In this document: positions 6,591-7,112 of the stretch, piece by piece
Numbering within the stretch: the stretch's first letter is position 1
Layout: each line of letters opens with the position of its first letter
From: Elusimicrobia bacterium CG03_land_8_20_14_0_80_50_18
GTDB lineage: Bacteria; CG03
NCBI GenBank assembly: GCA_002780705.1
Contig: PEUP01000005.1
Coordinates: 12,252 to 19,363, forward strand
Reading direction: 5' to 3'
DNA: 7,112 bases
Program-made: the position numbers and the translations under genes
The notes under the pieces: generated by a model
Seen by the model: the letters and a program-made list of their open reading frames with translations, nothing else
What the model was told of the DNA's origin: nothing
Database searches by the model: none

Positions 6591-6868
6591 TCAACAGAGA
6601 ATTCGTGCATTGTATCCAACCCGTCTATATTACCATCTCCATCAGTATTAAGCTCTCCATCGGTGTTTGTTGAACTGGAATCTTTTTGAAAGGCATCACG
6701 AGCCCGAACAATTACAGTTGCAAGACCGTCAAATCCAGATTGGTCGGATGGAATACTTGCAGGCGCCTCATAAGTATCTTTATCAAAATATGTTTTTGAC
6801 CAAGTCCCAGCAGAAAAATAAACAGGACTTGCCCCTGTTGTCTCACCCTGCGGGTCATAAAACCTTAA
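6587..6868 (-). pseudogene. Fragment of a secreted repeat protein with a calcium-binding-like Asp-rich motif
   Basis: The minus strand is open from 6955 down to a stop at 6503-6505 without any ATG, GTG or TTG near its start, so this is a gene remnant and not a complete gene. The convincing part reads FYDPQGETTGASPVYFSAG, then a segment with EAPASIPSDQSGFDGLATVI and VRARDAF, then TNTDGELNTDGDGNIDG and MHEFSVDN. The DxDxDG-like NTDGDGNIDG resembles EF-hand, dockerin or thrombospondin-type-3 calcium loops. EFSVDN resembles the ends of Ig-like or cadherin-like repeats in large bacterial surface proteins, which often go on as TAP; here that continuation is lost and the frame runs into unlike sequence. 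The 5' part is missing too, since sequence to the right belongs to a gene start on the other strand. Function in the native protein would be extracellular adhesion or structure, by inference only. Confidence 0.5.
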
Positions 6869-6875
6869 AAAATAT

Positions 6876-6880
6876 GGAGG
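6876..6880 (+). promoter_or_regulatory. Ribosome-binding site for the truncated signal-peptide gene
   Basis: A perfect GGAGG lies ten bases before the ATG at 6891. It is the best Shine-Dalgarno match in the tail and is the main reason to believe the short frame after it was a real gene start. Confidence 0.55.
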
Positions 6881-6890
6881 AAACCAAGCA

Positions 6891-7004
6891 ATGAGAAAAG
6901 GAATAAAAGGATTATTAGTGTGTTGTTTTTTATCAATCGTTGTGATGGGAGACCTTTATAGTCAGTATAGCTTACCCCAAAAACTGGACAGGGAGTTAAG
7001 GTGA
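6891..7004 (+). pseudogene. 5' end of a secreted protein gene, apparently cut off by an insertion element
   Basis: A 37-codon frame starts at ATG 6891 after a good GGAGG site. Its first 25 or so residues form a clear Sec-type signal peptide: a basic n-region (MRKGIKG), a hydrophobic core (LLVCCFLSIVVM) and a polar end (GDLYSQ). After about residue 25 the reading frame enters the CCCCAAAAACTGGACAGG sequence that looks like an IS end and stops at TGA 7002-7004. The rest of the original protein is therefore missing here; it might resume beyond the window on the far side of the element. Codon use (TTA, ATA, AAA, TGT) is AT-rich, unlike the operon to the left. The identity of the protein is unknown. 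Alternative: a genuine short secreted peptide, which seems less likely. Confidence 0.45.
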
Positions 7005-7112
7005 TTTTTAAAGGCAAAAAACAGGGCTCGCAGAACTCCGAATTTGGCAGAGAAACTGCTAAAATGGAAGGCAGAAAAAGGGGGGTACGGAGATGAGTCA
7101 AAAGAATCATTA
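6966..7112 (+). mobile_element. Probable left end of an insertion sequence (IS3-like organisation), running off the window
   Basis: The stretch TACCCCAAAAACTGGACAGG (6973-6992) and the following GTTAAGGTG resemble the terminal and subterminal sequences seen in some IS3-family elements, as I recall them. It comes directly after a signal-peptide gene start, where a secreted protein should have continued. A ribosome-binding-like region and the possible first codons of a transposase OrfA follow at the window edge. The exact boundary is a guess within about 10 bases, and neither the right end nor a target-site duplication can be seen. Confidence 0.4.
7093..7112 (+). CDS. Possible transposase OrfA, first six codons only
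   Basis: ATG at 7093 opens a frame reading MSQKNH before the window ends. A short basic-residue start of this type is common in IS3-family OrfA proteins, whose N-terminus carries a helix-turn-helix. A GTG at 7001 opens a 31-codon Lys/Arg-rich leader frame ending in TGA 7094-7096, overlapping this ATG as ATGA, so translational coupling is possible. GGGGGTACGGAG (7081-7092) contains a GGAG close to the start. Six codons cannot prove the identity; the call rests on the IS-like sequence upstream. Confidence 0.25.

Noticed and set aside
6352..6594. Minus-strand 80-codon frame
   Set aside because: The translation is rich in Ser, His, Phe and Leu without any motif, and no ribosome-binding site is evident; it looks like chance in AT-rich DNA.
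6640..6666. CTCCATC-type short direct repeats
   Set aside because: They are explained by the repeated Asp-Gly codons of the minus-strand calcium-binding-like motif and are not a separate element.
6667..6894. Plus-strand 75-codon frame opposite the repeat-protein relic
   Set aside because: It starts with TTG, has a low-complexity Gln/His/Lys-rich translation, and lies opposite a minus frame with far better protein features.
6865..7110. Minus-strand 81-codon frame across the IS-like end
   Set aside because: It is the complement of the signal-peptide start and the IS leader, with a hydrophobic end that mirrors A/G-rich sequence on the plus strand.

Overview
The window reads as chromosomal sequence from an uncultivated-type bacterium, with one tightly packed plus-strand operon (1-6221) followed by an AT-rich, gene-poor tail of gene fragments and a probable insertion-sequence edge (6222-7112). 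The lineage cannot be fixed from sequence alone. The frequent ATA (Ile) codons in moderately GC-rich genes, an IF2_N-DUF4912 protein paired with a GH57 branching enzyme, and debris of a large secreted repeat protein would suit a candidate phylum such as Omnitrophota or Elusimicrobiota. That placement is inference only.

Layout of the operon: (i) the C-terminal 191 residues of the molybdopterin-binding large subunit of a xanthine dehydrogenase-family molybdenum hydroxylase; (ii) its [2Fe-2S] subunit; (iii) its FAD subunit; (iv) a metallo-beta-lactamase-fold hydrolase with a TTG start; (v) a MocA-like molybdenum cofactor nucleotidyltransferase; (vi) an XdhC-like maturation factor; (vii) an IF2_N-DUF4912 fusion protein; (viii) a GH57 1,4-alpha-glucan branching enzyme. 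The first seven genes are joined by overlaps of 1 to 10 bases, and the eighth starts directly after the stop of the seventh, so all eight are probably co-transcribed and translationally coupled.

How they work together: genes i-iii form a heterotrimeric hydroxylase that passes electrons from the Mo centre through two [2Fe-2S] clusters to FAD. Genes v and vi would make and insert the cytidylylated, sulfurated cofactor. The MBL hydrolase may act on the substrate or product of the hydroxylase, but nothing in the sequence names that compound. Genes vii and viii belong to glycogen or alpha-glucan metabolism and form a second functional block in the same transcript.

The tail: base composition falls sharply just after the GH57 stop. 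A ribosome-binding site and an 11-codon stub suggest a following gene that was cut off. Further on are a minus-strand fragment of a secreted repeat protein with a calcium-binding-like Asp-rich motif, a plus-strand signal-peptide start that runs into an apparent IS end, and what may be the first codons of a transposase at the window edge. I see no tRNA, rRNA, CRISPR array or convincing intrinsic terminator. No wholly new system is evident; the least explained items are the IF2_N-DUF4912 protein, the MBL enzyme in the Mo operon, and the rearranged tail.
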